This document shows positions 9,595 through 20,675 of a DNA stretch of 64,000 nt, in pieces. The first letter of the stretch is position 1. Every line of letters begins with the position of its first letter. Where the stretch lies: assembly GCA_946894095.1 (NCBI GenBank), contig OX335644.1, forward strand, positions 23,975,595-24,039,594, given 5' to 3'. The notes beneath the pieces are model-generated. The model ran no database searches and had not been told where the DNA came from. It saw nothing but the letters and a program-made list of their open reading frames with translations. Origin of the DNA: Incurvaria masculella. Taxonomy: Eukaryota; Arthropoda; Insecta; Lepidoptera; Incurvariidae. The position numbers and the translations under genes are program-made.

Positions 9595-12500
9595 GTAAGT
9601 CAGCGTTAACTGTTTGCCCTGTCCTCGGTGGTCCCTTTGTTAGTTTTCCGAGTGTGTAGGCGCGAACATATCAACGCCAATAAAGTTTTGAGATCCTGAT
9701 CCTGACAATGCAGTTAGATACTGAACTAACTAGATACTAAAAGAACTAAGGGTTGGGGTTTTCATAAGATACATAATCTGAGCAACCCACGGGGTGAATC
9801 GGGTGAAAGTTAACCTATTATTCCGGGAGGTCACGACGTTTTTGGTCACGATAAGGTAAATGGCTGAATCTGGGTTCACATTTTAGAGACCAACTCTCTG
9901 ATGCTAACTATGTCGGTCTGCCTGCGCCAAGTGGTTGCGTTATCTAGATTGACTTTATAAAATAGATGCTTGTATGTACCTGCTGATGAATATACTGATT
10001 GTCTGGAAACATTGAAACCTATTAATTATGCAACAAAAACCAGTCGGATTTTTAATTAAATACTTAAATATACCTTAAGTTATAGCTGTATCCTAAATCG
10101 CCTATAACTACGAAATGCAACCAAATGTTTGTTGAGTTTTTGTATTGCTAAGCAAGTATACACTGATACTTTCATGCTTCGTTATGTGCATCCATTTACC
10201 TACCTTATCATATAATTTTTTTGTCACCATAACTAGTTTTTCAGGCCCATTATCTACGCAACACAACCACTTGGAACAGGCAGACTAACACATTTAGCTT
10301 CAGAAGGTTGGTCTTTATCCCGTGAAACCAGTTTCAGCCATTTACGTTATCGTTACCATTTTTGTCGTGACCCCCTTGTCTATATTTAGGAACTCGTGAT
10401 AAAGAAAAATTCTTGCAAAAAAAAATCCTTCATAGGTGAAAAAAATATCAAAATAGCAACAAAGTGAACTGAACTGAAGAAGTAGTAGCAGTAGGCTTAT
10501 TCTATGTTTATGTCTGTTGTTATAGATTGAAATGTGTTACCCTGACATGGACCGGTTAGGTTAATGTCTGGGTGCATCGTGATTTCATAAATATGATTAG
10601 GTTATGTTAGGTTCGGTTACACACATGGTGCACTACAGCACAAATGCATTGTTTCTGGGTACATGCAGTATTTAATTTGTATTTTTTTGTATGGTTTTGG
10701 ATTTTTATAATGCCTAATAACCGTCCAGTTACTCTAACCAAACAAGTAACCCTCACAGTTTTAGTCAGTAAGTTGAGCTGACTAATGATAAATCTGACGA
10801 GTCAGAGTGCAGTGTACTGCATATGGATGATAAATAAACAATACAATACACAAAATATCTGCAGACTTGTCGAATTATGGTCGATCCTGAAAACGAAAAG
10901 ATTACAACATTATACATGAAGGGAGTGTACATACGTGTGTCTGTACTAAAATGCAAAATATTAAGGAAAAAGTGTATGCAACACATTCCAGTAGCTTTCG
11001 GACGGCTTGCAAGCGGGCCGTGTTTACGAGCCCATCATTTGGGAGCTGTCAGCATTTCTGGATCGCATATATTCATTCGTAGGGCTTAATTTGCTCTGCC
11101 AAGTGGCACCCAGTGGCGCCATGCTTCGATAGTCGAGTTAAAGCAACCTTGGGCGCGGTCAGGTTGTAGATGGGTGTCAATTTTCGACCGTTGCGGCTGG
11201 CTACCTCGTTTAACTGTTGGTACCCGCCCTTACTTACTGGGTGGCAGGATTAATACTGCCCGGATTAGTAACATTCCATTGAATGGAAGATGGTAGAAAT
11301 GGCAATGAAAATTGTCCGTGTTTTCCATCCAGTTTAATGTAACAATGCAATGTAACAAAGATCCTAGCATGCACCTAGTTCCCATGAGGAGTGTTGGACT
11401 AATACCTTGACAGTAGGTGTGGTATAAGCCATCCATGTTAAGTTTTATAAAAAACAATTGCGCAGATTCCGCACTATGATGGAGTGGACGGTACGGGCAA
11501 GGCGCTGATTTGCGCGGTGTGCGTCACGCAGCTGCGCGACGCGTACAACTTCAAGAGGCAGGTGGAGCTCTCGCAGCGTCGCTTCTCGGACGTTTTGCAG
11601 GCTTGCGACGACCGGATCAACATTAACCGTAGGTCTTCCATTCACGCACCACCCGTCCACCATATATTTTTTTTCGGAAGGGTATTCAGAGGTGATGCAC
11701 CGTACGGTCGGTCACAGCTTACTTTTATTTCACATAATAACAAAAAACTACACAATCTCGCAGCTCGTAGCTAAGCGGCGTGTGGACTTGCCTTCCATGC
11801 CAGAGATCATGGGTTCAAATCCTGGCCCCTTTCATGCACCACTTTCTCTTTCTGATTTGGATTAGTGAATTTCGTCATGAATAAGAGCTGTTCTATGTTT
11901 CTGAATTAATTTAAAACTGTAGGTCCCCTTCGCCTAAAAGGTGGTAGGAATAAGCCCTACCACCTTTTAGGCGATGCTCGCATTTGTAGCGAAATGCACT
12001 TATCCACCTCAGAAAGAGAAAGAAAGTGTTGCATGACCGGGACGAGGATTTGAACCCAAACCTCTCTTATGAAAGGCAAATCCTCTAGCCGCTACAACAC
12101 GAGCTGTACCTCTGCTCCCCTGCTAGCACTGTACCCATGAAATTCACATGGACTCACTTTTGGATTACGTCCTCGCCATTCACACTCTAACTAGACTCCT
12201 ATTAGTGAATCACCGGTGAATGTGAATTTCAAGAATAACCCCTCATGATATGGAAATCTAGAGTTGTTTCATTTCATTTATTTCAACTTTTTCAGTAGTC
12301 AAACTACACTAAATTACGTCCAAAACTGATAGATCTGCGGATTCGATCAACCATTAAAGAAGAATCCGCAAAGAAACTTAACTGATTTTTCATCCACAGT
12401 AATAAAACTTAGATCTAAACGCTTCTGCAAAACAATTCTTGGTTGAACCATGAAGGTGAAGAATGTATGGAGAAACAAGTTCCATACAACGAGCGCGCAA

Positions 12501-15500
12501 AAAATTACGCCACGCGAGTTACAACATTATATCGCCGTACACATTTGTAATGTAGTGATGATAACGGAGAAAAATCCAATTTGAAGTCTACCAGATTGGT
12601 AGGCAATAAACCCGGTGGTTGTTATGCCATTCTTCAATCGTAGCGAGAGCCAAAACAAAGGCCGAATTCGGCCGTCACGCCTCCCGCGGCACAAGTGAGG
12701 TGTCGACACTTTTTTAGTTCCATCCGTTCTCCTGCAATTTCTTCACCTCCATGGGTAGAACAGCTTAAGGCAAAGAACAAGAACACATAAACCCTCAGTG
12801 CAAATGGATTAGAATTAGAAATTGCTTAACTGACAAAGTTGCTTTTAAATTCATCAGTTAGTATTACAAGTATTCTCTGGTGTTAAAAATGTGACCTTGG
12901 GTTGAAAGCAGCAATGGTCTTCTCAGGAATGCTGGCGGAGCAGAAGGGCGGTCTGGTCAAGCAGGAGTCTGCCGAGCGGAGCGGAACCGAGTCGGGGTAC
13001 CTGTTCCTGAGCGAAGGAGAAGATCAGGTTTGCTTGCTCGTCTCATTCCCCAGCCCTGTAGTTGACCGAGTGAAGAGCGAAACGTGAGCGTCGGGTCTCT
13101 ATTTCAGATTGGGCAAAAATGCTTTCATATGTCCGGCCATTCTCCTCTACAGGTCGCATTTCTCGACCGATTCTCGTGAAATTTTGTAAGAGGGTTCGAA
13201 CATTTTATAGATTTTTTTTTGGTGTTCCAGATTTGAAATATTTTCAATGTTTTGGAAAATTTTTGAAAATTTCAAATGTTCAAAAAGATAGACTCGCGAG
13301 GTCTACAGCACAGAGAGGCACTAGTTCTAAAGTTACATTATGTTGCTGTCTTATGTTTGCGTTTACGGCAAACCGATCGACTGGCGTTTTCCGATTCCGC
13401 GCAAAACTGTAGGTGCCCCTCCTGCTTCGTGGGTGATACGGTTTATCCTGCCCGAGTCGGTACCATCGCTTTGAACAGAATATGGTATTGGGCTAATATC
13501 ATGACGGTAGGTACGGTATTAGCCATCCATGTACAGTCCCATAAAAAAATCTAATGTTTTCTTTGAATAACTTGAGGTTATACATTTTGAGGTTAAAACA
13601 TTGTAATCAAATGCACTAATCGTAATCTCGTAACTGTCTGAAGCAGGATTCGAACATGCGACCTTTGGTTTTACTTTCATATCAAGAGCCTAGAGGCCTC
13701 TTTTCCATGAAATTAGATGCCCATAAGCCTTGAACCTAAGGGTCCGTGAGACGAGACAAGAGCATGCGGGCCTCATGATAAAACCATTGTGCTAACCGTT
13801 ATCCGCCGTTCAGGCCGCGGATGAACCGGACAACGCCGAATTCCACTGTGTGGAGGACCAGGAGCCGATAAGCGAAGTCCGACCTGAAGGCGCTGCGCCC
13901 GAGGAAACCGGTGTCCATCCTAGTGAGTTCCTCTCAACTTTGTTCCATTAATTTATTTTTTTTAAACTATGGTTGTAGCGGAAATAGTGGACTGTATAGA
14001 TGTGGGCAGACTCACCAGCTCTCCCCAGCCGCACCTTCAGGAATCTAGCGCTCCCAGCTGGACGTCACCAGACCCTTGCACGACGGGACGAAGGCTAGTG
14101 CTGCGTCGATGTGGAGAACTCCATAGGCACCAGTTCACTTCCCAGAAAAGAGCTGATCGTGCTTGTGATTGTTTCTTCTTAATATGGCAGGGATCGAAAA
14201 ATGTTCATGGAACACGCGCGGCGGAGCGTTACGAGAGGTATGCGCTCGCAGAAGGCGCGGGAAAAGCAGACTGACCGTTAGGTCGCATTCGAAACCATCC
14301 AATGCAAATGGATTGAACTGAAAGAACTGCCCACATTCCACAAAGATAACTGAATTTTGACCAAAATCAAAATTGTGCTGTCATCCTTGTCATTTGATTA
14401 AACAATGGTTGAAGCGAGAATTAAAAATTGTCCATGTTTTCCATCCAGTTCGGTGTAGCCGTGCTCATAAAGGAAAGGTCCTGGCATGGCATCTAATCCT
14501 TCTGTAATGTGGTGTATTGGACTAATATCGTAGCAGTAGTAACCGTAATAGTAAAGCACCAAGGTCACTGACGTTATGCATAGGATTGCTAAACTCAAGT
14601 GGCAATGGGCAGGTCACGTATGTCGCAGAGATGACCACAGATGGAGCACTGAAGTCTTAATGTGAAGACCCTACACAGGGAAAAGAAGCGTCGGCAAACC
14701 GCCAGCACGTTGGTCAGACGATATACGTCAGACAGCAGGTGACAACTGCCGAAGAAAAACAGGAGACCGCACAACTTGGCGAAGTCTGGGGCAGGCCTAC
14801 GTCCAGCAGTGGACAACAAAAGGCTGAAGAAGAAGAAGTAATGATATAGCCGTCCATGTCATGTTGCATAAACAAAATCTAGTTCATCTATGTAGCAGTG
14901 CTCATAAAGGGAAGGTCCTGGCATGACACCTAATTCCTTTTGAGAATGCGGTGTGTTGTGCTATGCAATTTATTACGGCGATGGGTGTGGTATTAGCCAT
15001 CCTTGCCGAATTCTTCAGGCTCAATTAATGTTCTTTAACTAAATGTAATCTTATATATAGTTTTAATTTGAAAATATTAACCAAATATTTAAATCTTTGA
15101 CAAAGGCTATTTTTTGCTCGAACATTTATAACTAACTGAACTAAAATTACACATATCATGTATGTTATTTCTGAAGTATCCTAGTGTGCAGTCAGCAAAA
15201 GGAAAAGCGAAATAAATAAATAAAGTTATAAAGTACTTTTTTCGTGTAATAGGAAGGTTCATATGTTATGGGAATAAGGGCCGGTATTTCAATCGTCCCT
15301 CTTCCTAGCCTCAACTTTAAGCGAAGCTTAAGGTGGCCCAACCCGGCGGGCCCAACTCATTCGCGGGCACGGTACAAAACCGTGCTGTTGCGCTCTGGGA
15401 CCTTCTCTGTTTCAAAGAATAAGACAGGCTCCGTGATGAGGAAGATGCAACATGTCCACAAAAAAGACAATGTGCATAGTGTATGATTTGGTAAGATTTA

Positions 15501-18500
15501 CGAAAATTTTAATTTCAAAACGTCTTATAGCTAAAAAGCTAAAAGTAAACCACGACCGCTGTGAACGAACGAAACCAAATAAATTATTAATCTTGATTAA
15601 ATAAGCTATGTCTGATGACTAATCTTTTTAAGATGTTCTTACTTTATCATTACGTAATCCACCTTCAAAGTTATTGTAAAAAACGCGCGAAAAAAGGCGA
15701 ACTTTCAGACCTTATAACTTCGAAACCAAACACAGTTTTAAAATGCCAATAGTCATCAGACATCTAGTTCGATCAAATAAAGCTATTTTGAGCAAAATTT
15801 TGGATCTCTGACAAGAAATATGGGCGTGATCTTCTTTCCCCTTTTGTATGGGGAGATGAGCGGGTTGGGATACCTTAAGGAACAAAATGCAGCATTTTAA
15901 CGCAAACTAAATGGTAAGCGAAATTTTATAATGTCCCTAGCAATCTATTTTCCAAGGCCTATAACACCTTAAAGCCTCGGCTACCGTATAGTTTTGGTTC
16001 AAATGCTGCTTAAGCTTCGCTTAAAGTTGAGGGTAGGAAGAGGGATGATTGAAATACTGGCCCTAAATTACTTCTATTTTAGCTAAAATATGTCTCAAAC
16101 CGGTTACCGCTACTCACCAAAAATGTTGCCCCCTTTTCAGCTTCCGACGAGTACGTAATAGCCATAGAAGTCGAAGAGGACTGCAAGACTGAACAAGCGG
16201 CGCACTTCGAGATCGACGTGGAGTCGGACGGCGAGCCCGCGGACGTGAAGCCCCCGGCGGCGGAGACCCGCGCCGGCGGTCCCGCGCCGAGCAGGGCGCC
16301 GGCGAGGAGGAAGCGGAGCGAGGACGCCGACTATAGTCCCAACAAGCGGAGAGTACCGAGGAAAACCGCGAAAGTCAAGACCAAGGAGAGTGGCTCTAGA
16401 GGTGAGGATCTTTGCCTGTTCTTAGTATGGGATTGGTATTTTTTAGGGTTCCGTACCCAAAGGGTGCCAACGGAACCCTATTACTAAGCCTCCGCTGTCC
16501 GTCCGTCCGTCCGTCCGTCCGACCGTCCGTCCGTCCGTCCGTCCGTCCGTCCGTCCGTCCGTCCGTCTGTCCGTCTGTCACAGGGCTGTATCTCAGTAAC
16601 CGTAACAGATAGACAGCTGAAATTTTCACAGAGTGTGTATTTATTTTGCCGCTATAACAACAAATAGGTAAAATTAAAAAATAATAAAAATTAAAGGGTT
16701 AAATACAATGATTTTTTTGTATTAAATCTTTTACGATGGTACGGAACCCTTCGTGTGCGAGTCCGACTCGCACTTGGCCGGTTTTTTTAATTTTTTATAT
16801 GTAACTGGACATGGATGGCTAATACCACACCTTCTGTCATGGTATTAGCCCAACACACCACATGGGAACTAGGTGCCATGCCAGGACCTTCCTTATATTA
16901 TTGCACGGCTACATTGAACTGGATGGAAAACACGGACAATTTTCATTGCCGCTTCGACCATCGTTCATCCAATGCGATGGTACCAACCCGGGCGGGATAA
17001 ACCCTACCACCTAGTAAGTAAGGAAGGGGACCTACAGTTTAACGTGGAATCCGAACCACGGCCAGCCTCTCTCAACGGTCGAATGGTCACCCATCCAAGA
17101 CCAGACCGGACCCAGCGTTGCTTAACTTCGGAGAGCAATCGCCGAAGTGTCGCGCCACTGGGCCACTGAGGCTGACGGCAACCCTACTTCTAAGATCCCT
17201 ATGCCTACTGCATAAATGCGAAAGTGTGTTAGTTTGTTAATTTTTAAAGGGATATGTAACTATTTGAGCGGCTCGTAGCCTAGTGGCGAGGGGACTGGCC
17301 TAGCGTACCAGAGGTCTGGGTTAAATTCCGACATGCACCACTTTCTTTCTCTTTCCGAGTTCGATAAGTGCATTTCGTCACGAATGCGAGCTGCTCCATG
17401 GTTCGGAACACACGTACAACTGTAGGTCCCCTTCCTCTACTAGGTTAAGCCCGCCCGGGTTGGTACCACCGCATTGGATGAAACAATGGTTGAGGCGGCA
17501 ATAAAAATTGTCCGTGTTTTTCATCCAGTTAAATGTAGCCGTGCTCATAAAGGGAAGGTCCTGGCATGGCACCTAATTCCTTCAGGAATGTTATGCATTA
17601 GACTAATATCATAACGGTAGTTGGGTGGCATCAGCCATCCATGTCAGGTTGCATAAAAAAAATTAAAAAATTGGCAACCCTAGTTCTAACATCCCTATGC
17701 CCACTACATGAATGAGAAAGTGTGTTGGTAGTCTTTTACGTAGCTACGTAGCCACAAGTCGATGTGATTTTTCTGCATAGATAGTTTATGGACCGGAGAA
17801 TGACGTAAGTTACTTTTAACCTGAAAAAATGATATTGGCATCATCAAGACCAGTTATCATCACCGTCTACGTTTTTAATTGCTTGGGCCTTTGTAGGCCT
17901 TTTACTTTCAATGTCAGTCAGTCAGTCAGTCAGCGTGTTTGCGTCCACTGCTAGACATACGCCTCTCAAATTTTTCTCCAGTCTTCCCGGCTCTCAGCGG
18001 TACGGAACCACTGCTTTCTGCCGACGCACTTGATGTCGTCGTCCGACCTGGCGGGTGGTCTTCCCACAGTCCGTTTTCCTGTCCACGGCCGCCAGTGTAG
18101 AACTACTTCAATTACCTTCAATACTACAGTTTAACTAGAGTTTCTAAGGGCCAGTGACGGCGTAAAGAAATGAATATGCTCTCGGAATTCTCCAGAGTTG
18201 GAGTTACAACCATTGCAACACACTCATGCTTGGCAAAATAATAAACTCTGAAATTTAAGTTAGTATTGACTTTTAAATAATTAACATTCGATATTTCGAT
18301 GCTACGGTGGCTGAAGTTACGGTGGCATAGTGCCCTTTTTGTTCGTATGTAGAATGTTCACATAGTGGATACAAATATGTGTATTACTTATTCGGCCATA
18401 TACATTGCAATGTAATATTCTACTTGTTTACTTAGTTGTCTTTCGATCCGTTTCATTACTAATTTAGTTTTGTCTGCACTGCGCTCTTACATTTCAAGGC

Positions 18501-20054
18501 AGACACCAACGGGACCTTGCTACCATTGTACGGGCGGTGTATATGTCGTCTGCCCGCGGATATATGCTGTACTAGCACAACACGTACTTCCCAGAGGGGT
18601 GTAGAACTACCTTTATTGATGAATTGTGCTTGTTATTTAATTATTTTAGTTTTTTTTGCAATAAGTTCAGTATTATTCTGGTAATTTGAAAATAAATCTT
18701 TGGTGGAATGCCCGGAAAACCAACATGACGGAATGCAATCGAAATCTTCGCAAAGTGCTTTATATCCAATAAAAAAAAGTGAAACATTTTATAAATTTTC
18801 ATCGTGGAACATGAGAATTAGGATAATCGAACCGGCGATGAGAAAATAAGTTAAACCAGGAACCAATGTGCACTAAAATGGGAAAATAAATGAATATGAA
18901 CGTCGAATAAAAAAAAAATATAAGGAATTGATATAGTTGAACGGGCACATAAAATTGATTTTATTGTTCTAGGGCCCAAAGCTGTAACCAAGCGGTCCGA
19001 TAGATTAACCGAAGAGGATTGCTTGAAGCGTAACGCGTCCGCTATCATCGCCAACTCCCAGGTGTGCCCGTTCAAATGCCACCACAACGTGTACCGCTGC
19101 TTCTACTGTGACGTCGAGTACGAAGACCCCGCCGAGCTGCGCGCGCACACCGCGCTCGAGCACGCACTCGACAAATACAGCGCCCACCGATACGTCCAGA
19201 GCTACGCTGAAGTGTGCGTCGACATCACCGACATGGCCTGCAGCCTGTGCGAGGAGACATTCGAGCGTCTGGACGATCTCATCGCGCACATCTGCGACGC
19301 GCACGGGAAAAAGATCGATCTAAAGCACGGTACCGGCGTGATACCCTTCAAACTCACCAAAGACGCCCTGTCCTGCTTCGTGTGCCAGAAGAGGTGCTAC
19401 ACCTTCCACATGCTAAGCATGCACGTGAACGAACACTTCAGCGCGTTTGCGTGCAAAATTTGCGGCTCGACGTACGCGACGCGCACACGTCTCGACAGGC
19501 ACCTCTACACCCACGACGCGGGCGCCTTCGAGTGTCCCCTCTGCGGGAAGGTGTTCAGGACGCGCGGCAAGCTAAAGGCGCACGTGCAGTGCGTCCACGA
19601 GAAGATGAAGAAACTCGTGTGTCGCGTCTGCGACACGCGCTTCGCGAACTACGAGCAGAAGGTCAACCATCAGGTGCGCGTGCACAACCGGGAGCCGATG
19701 CGGCACGAGTGTCAGTTCTGCGACAACGTGTACGCGCTGCGGCGGCTGCTCATGAACCACCACCGGCGGGACCACCTGCGGGTCCGCAACCACCGTTGCG
19801 AAGTCTGCGGCAAGGGTTTCTTCCTCAAGAGTCAGTGCGACAACCACCGGCTGACGCACACGCGCGAGAAGGGCTTCCAGTGTGATGTCTGCGACAAGAG
19901 GTTTAACCGCAAGGGCAACCTAGCAACGCACATGGCGACCCACACGGGTATTCGCTCGTTCGGTTGCGCCATCTGTGGCTGCGCGTTCATAACTTCCAGT
20001 CATCTCATTTGGCACAAGAAAAAAATGCATGGTGACAACGTTCTGTATTACTAA
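9439..20054 (+). CDS. ZAD and C2H2 zinc-finger transcription factor, six-exon model
   Basis: Exons 9439-9594, 11466-11628, 12927-13027, 13814-13922, 16141-16401 and 18973-20054 join into 1872 nt, exactly 624 codons with the stop, giving 623 residues. Introns start GT and end AG, and phases run 0,1,0,1,1 without conflict. Residues 16-71 hold the ZAD cysteines (CRCC, then CAVC), a protein-protein dimerisation domain of insect zinc-finger proteins. Residues ~87-263 are acidic then basic linker with an NLS-like RRKRSEDADYSPNKRR. Ten C2H2 fingers follow from residue ~306 to ~615. Expected to be a nuclear sequence-specific regulator; targets cannot be read from sequence. The first five exons may be shared with the terminal exon at 22456. 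Introns carry SINEs and MITEs but no exon is interrupted. Confidence 0.82.
9823..10377. repeat. Foldback/MITE-like inverted repeat in intron 1
   Basis: About 9823-9955 (starting at GGTCACGAC) is homologous to the reverse complement of about 10250-10377, including GTAAATGGCTGAA, AGACCAAC and CCAAGTGGTTG blocks at matching spacing. Arms ~125 bp, ~300-bp loop, visibly diverged, so an old insertion. Confidence 0.65.
11103..11455 (+). mobile_element. Diverged 5S-headed SINE
   Basis: Head retains CCCAGTGGCGC, GAGTTAAAGCAAC and GATGGGTG at the order expected for the 5S-like head, then the common body and the GCCATCCATG tail. Many substitutions compared with the copy at 2222, so older. It ends ten bases before the exon 2 acceptor. 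Confidence 0.65.
11466..11628 (+). CDS. Exon 2: second half of the ZAD domain
   Basis: Follows acceptor GCGCAG. In frame after exon 1 it encodes 54 residues starting IPHYDGVDG and containing the second ZAD zinc pair in LICAVCVTQLRDAYNFKRQ (residues 68 and 71 of the protein); about 49 residues separate the two cysteine pairs, as is usual for ZAD. Ends in phase 1 at donor GTAGGT (11629). Confidence 0.85.
11762..11956 (+). mobile_element. tRNA-headed SINE fragment, plus strand
   Basis: Pol III-like boxes are visible: TAGCTAAGCGGCG (A-box region) and GGGTTCAAATCC (B box), followed by ATGCACCACTTTC and the beginning of the shared body (CTGTAGGTCCCCTTC). Truncated near 11956, where an inverted relative starts. 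Confidence 0.65.
11957..12108 (-). mobile_element. tRNA-headed SINE fragment, minus strand
   Basis: Reverse complement shows CTCGTGTTGTAGCGG, then GGGTTCAAATCC, then CACTTTCTTTCTC and GCATTTCGCTACAAATGCGAGC. With the preceding fragment it makes a tail-to-tail inverted pair of SINE heads in intron 2. Confidence 0.65.
12276..12720 (-). mobile_element. LINE 3'-end fragment
   Basis: The minus-strand sequence ends with GTTTCTTTGCGGATTCTTC, GTAGTTTGACTAC and an ATAAATGAAATGAAA-type tail; the same tail lies on the plus strand at 20455-20562. No reverse transcriptase is retained, so the family is uncertain. Confidence 0.45.
12927..13027 (+). CDS. Exon 3: short linker exon
   Basis: Acceptor TTCTCAG (12926) accepts the single base from exon 2 to give RMLAEQKGGLVKQE and ends ...SEGEDQ in phase 0 before GTTTGC. 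A second AG at 12911 (GAAAGCAG) is also in phase and would add five residues, so the exact 5' edge is uncertain. Both acceptors have weak pyrimidine tracts. Rich in E, Q, G and S, with no domain recognised. Confidence 0.65.
13360..13550 (+). mobile_element. Truncated SINE body with a MITE scrap
   Basis: 13406-13550 carries the SINE body from CTGTAGGTGCCCC to GCCATCCATG and a short A run, with a deletion of the middle. The preceding ~45 bp (GATCGACTGGCGTTTTC) resemble the MITE seen at 39277, 48368 and 36090. Lies in intron 3. Confidence 0.55.
13640..13674 (-). repeat. tRNA-like T-arm relic
   Basis: Minus strand reads CCAAAGGTCGCATGTTCGAA then TCCTGCTTC, a near B-box flanked by a short stem. 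The same segment occurs at 47262-47300 on the plus strand. No acceptor stem or anticodon arm can be folded, so this is a repeat and not a tRNA gene. Confidence 0.4.
13814..13922 (+). CDS. Exon 4: acidic linker exon
   Basis: After acceptor CCGTTCAG the frame reads AADEPDNAEFHCVEDQEP ... ETGVHP, 36 codons plus one base, ending at the strong donor GTGAGT (13923). Acidic and proline-containing; no domain. Length and phase fit exactly between exons 3 and 5. Confidence 0.75.
14398..14880 (+). mobile_element. SINE body interrupted by an RTE 3' tail
   Basis: 14398-14540 is SINE body (GTCCATGTTTTCCATCCAG, GGTCCTGGCATGGCA) and 14843-14880 is its last part (GCCGTCCATGTCATG). Between them, 14541-14842 is the plus-strand tail of an RTE-type LINE: KLKWQWAGHV-like, then KRRRQTASTLVR-like after a frameshift, then YVQQWTTKG and a GAAGAAGAAG end. 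Insertion order is therefore SINE first, RTE second. Confidence 0.6.
14885..15005 (+). mobile_element. SINE tail fragment
   Basis: Contains GCTCATAAAGGGAAGGTCC, CATGACACCTAATTCC and GTGGTATTAGCCATCC, the last third of the shared SINE body. No head. Confidence 0.55.
15278..16063. mobile_element. PIF/Harbinger-like MITE with a second MITE nested inside
   Basis: Outer ends are inverted repeats of ~50 bp: GGGCCGGTATTTCAATC at the left and GATTGAAATACTGGCCC at the right, flanked by TAA at 15275-15277 and 16064-16066, the 3-bp target duplication usual for PIF/Harbinger elements. A complete TTAA-flanked MITE (15328-15878) sits inside it. No transposase. Confidence 0.7.
15328..15878. mobile_element. 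TTAA-flanked MITE, copy 1
   Basis: Begins TTAAGGTGGCCCAACCCGG and ends GGGTTGGGATACCTTAA, inverted ends bounded by TTAA as in piggyBac-type insertions. Same length (551 bp) and interior as 20676-21225, for example GTACAAAACCGTGCTGTTGC and CGTGATGAGGAAGATGCAAC. The assignment to a piggyBac-mobilised family rests only on the TTAA sites. Confidence 0.7.
16141..16401 (+). CDS. Exon 5: acidic then basic NLS-like exon, last common exon
   Basis: Frame TSDEYVIAIEVEEDCK ... EIDVESDGEPADVKPP, then ARRKRSEDADYSPNKRR and KTAKVKTKESGSR, 87 codons plus one base. The basic half looks like a bipartite nuclear localisation signal. The donor GTGAGG at 16402 leaves one base (G) that can be completed by either 18973 or 22456, so this is the likely branching point for alternative finger exons. 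Confidence 0.85.
16444..16795 (+). mobile_element. Lepidopteran interspersed repeat with CCGT microsatellite
   Basis: Starts TAGGGTTCCGTACCCAAAGG, contains a CCGT repeat at about 16497-16565, GGGCTGTATCTCA, GCCGCTATAACAACAAATA and ends GAGTCCGACTCGCACTTGGC. I recognise this as a very common repeat of butterfly and moth genomes. It begins only ~42 bp after the exon 5 donor. The strings of open frame on both strands here come from the microsatellite. Confidence 0.75.
16801..17172 (-). mobile_element. SINE with 5S rRNA-like head, minus strand
   Basis: Full-length and nearly identical in reverse complement to 2222-2605 and 45197-45585: tail at the left (CATGGATGGCTAATACCACA), 5S-like head at the right (GGTCACCCATCCAAGACCAG). 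Lies in intron 5, directly next to the preceding repeat. Confidence 0.8.
17265..17660 (+). mobile_element. tRNA-headed SINE, near full length
   Basis: Head GGCTCGTAGCCTAGTGGCG (A-box region), GGTCTGGGTTAAATTCC (B box), CACCACTTTCTTTCTC, then the same body as the 5S-headed copies from CTGTAGGTCCCCTTCC to GCCATCCATGTCAGG and an A run. Shows directly that two different Pol III-type heads share one body. Confidence 0.75.
17915..18105 (-). mobile_element. RTE-type LINE 3' end
   Basis: Minus strand carries the GRPPARW-type C-terminal coding sequence and ends at the left in a (GTCA)n run (17915-17933), the same tail as at 5940-5955. Intron 5. Confidence 0.7.
18106..18972. other. Unassigned part of intron 5
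   Basis: AT-rich, no gene or repeat recognised. It ends in the acceptor TTTATTGTTCTAG used by exon 6; the TTGTTCTAG form recurs at the minus-strand finger exons. Confidence 0.4.
18973..20054 (+). CDS. Exon 6 (p6): terminal exon with ten C2H2 fingers
   Basis: Begins GGCCCAAAGC after TTGTTCTAG, entering with one base carried over (GPKAVTKRSD), and ends TAA 20052-20054. Ten fingers in order start with CFYC, CSLC, CFVC, CKIC, CPLC, CRVC, CQFC, CEVC, CDVC and CAIC; all keep two Cys and two His. Shared family landmarks are VDITDMAC before finger 2 and GVIPFKLT before finger 3. There is no in-frame ATG ahead of finger 1, so the exon depends on splicing. Finger 3 has Cys (CYTF) where an aromatic residue is usual. 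ATTAAA at 20321-20326 is a candidate polyadenylation signal. Confidence 0.9.
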
Positions 20055-20675
20055 TTGATCCTGTATTCTTGATCCTGTGTGCCATCATCAGTGTAGTTTT
20101 GTTTATTAGAATCCTTTCTGCGGCACATTTTTTAATTGAAATTATGCTATGCTAACTCTATAAACCTGAGGCTGCACTCTGTACACTAAAATGCTCACGT
20201 TATGATACAGTATGATGTATTTTTGTCATGCACTCTATAATAGCGTTGAGTGTAGAGAATGCAGACTCTGACAAAAATTTATGAATAGCATTTATTTGGT
20301 GAATTATATTTTTGTTTTTCATTAAAACTGTTTTTCATTGCAGTCAAATTGTTTTAAAATCTTGCACCCAAAAATTACAACAACAGAATTGTTTGGAATT
20401 GATTAAAAACATTTTTTTTTTGTCTTTGCGACCAAAAAAAAAACATAATTTATAGACCAGTGAAGTTTCTTTGCGGGTTCTTCTTCACTGGATGACTTAG
20501 TGTAGTTTGACTACCAGAAGTTGAATAAATAAATGACATAAATGAAATGAAATTAGTGCCTCATATAGCCCATTACTTTTTGTCAAGAATCTTATATGGG
20601 TCCGACAAGTTCCGAACCACCTTTTTTTGTTGCAACCCTAAAACAAATGTTGGTTAAAAATAAAAAAAAGATGTT
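20055..20675. other. 3' flank of p6
   Basis: Presumed 3'UTR with ATTAAA at 20321. 20455-20562 is a plus-strand LINE tail (GTTTCTTTGCGGGTTCTTC ... AATAAATGACATAAATG) related to 12276-12390. The rest is AT-rich and unassigned. Confidence 0.5.

Larger units (their letters stand above)
9595..11465. other. Intron 1 of the ZAD gene
   Basis: 1871 bp between a strong donor (GTAAGT) and an acceptor ending TTGCGCAG. It holds a foldback repeat (9823-10377) and a diverged SINE (11103-11455). The remainder is AT-rich with nothing recognisable; the open frames at 10765-11089 look incidental. Confidence 0.7.
13923..16140. other. Intron 4 of the ZAD gene
   Basis: 2218 bp. Contains a SINE split by an RTE tail (14398-14880), another SINE tail (14885-15005) and a nested pair of MITEs (15278-16063). 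13923-14397 and 15006-15274 hold nothing recognisable. The acceptor CCCCCTTTTCAG at 16140 is strong. Confidence 0.7.

Noticed and set aside
16396..16629. Open frames with repeated TDGR or PSVR
   Set aside because: Produced by the CCGT microsatellite in an interspersed repeat.
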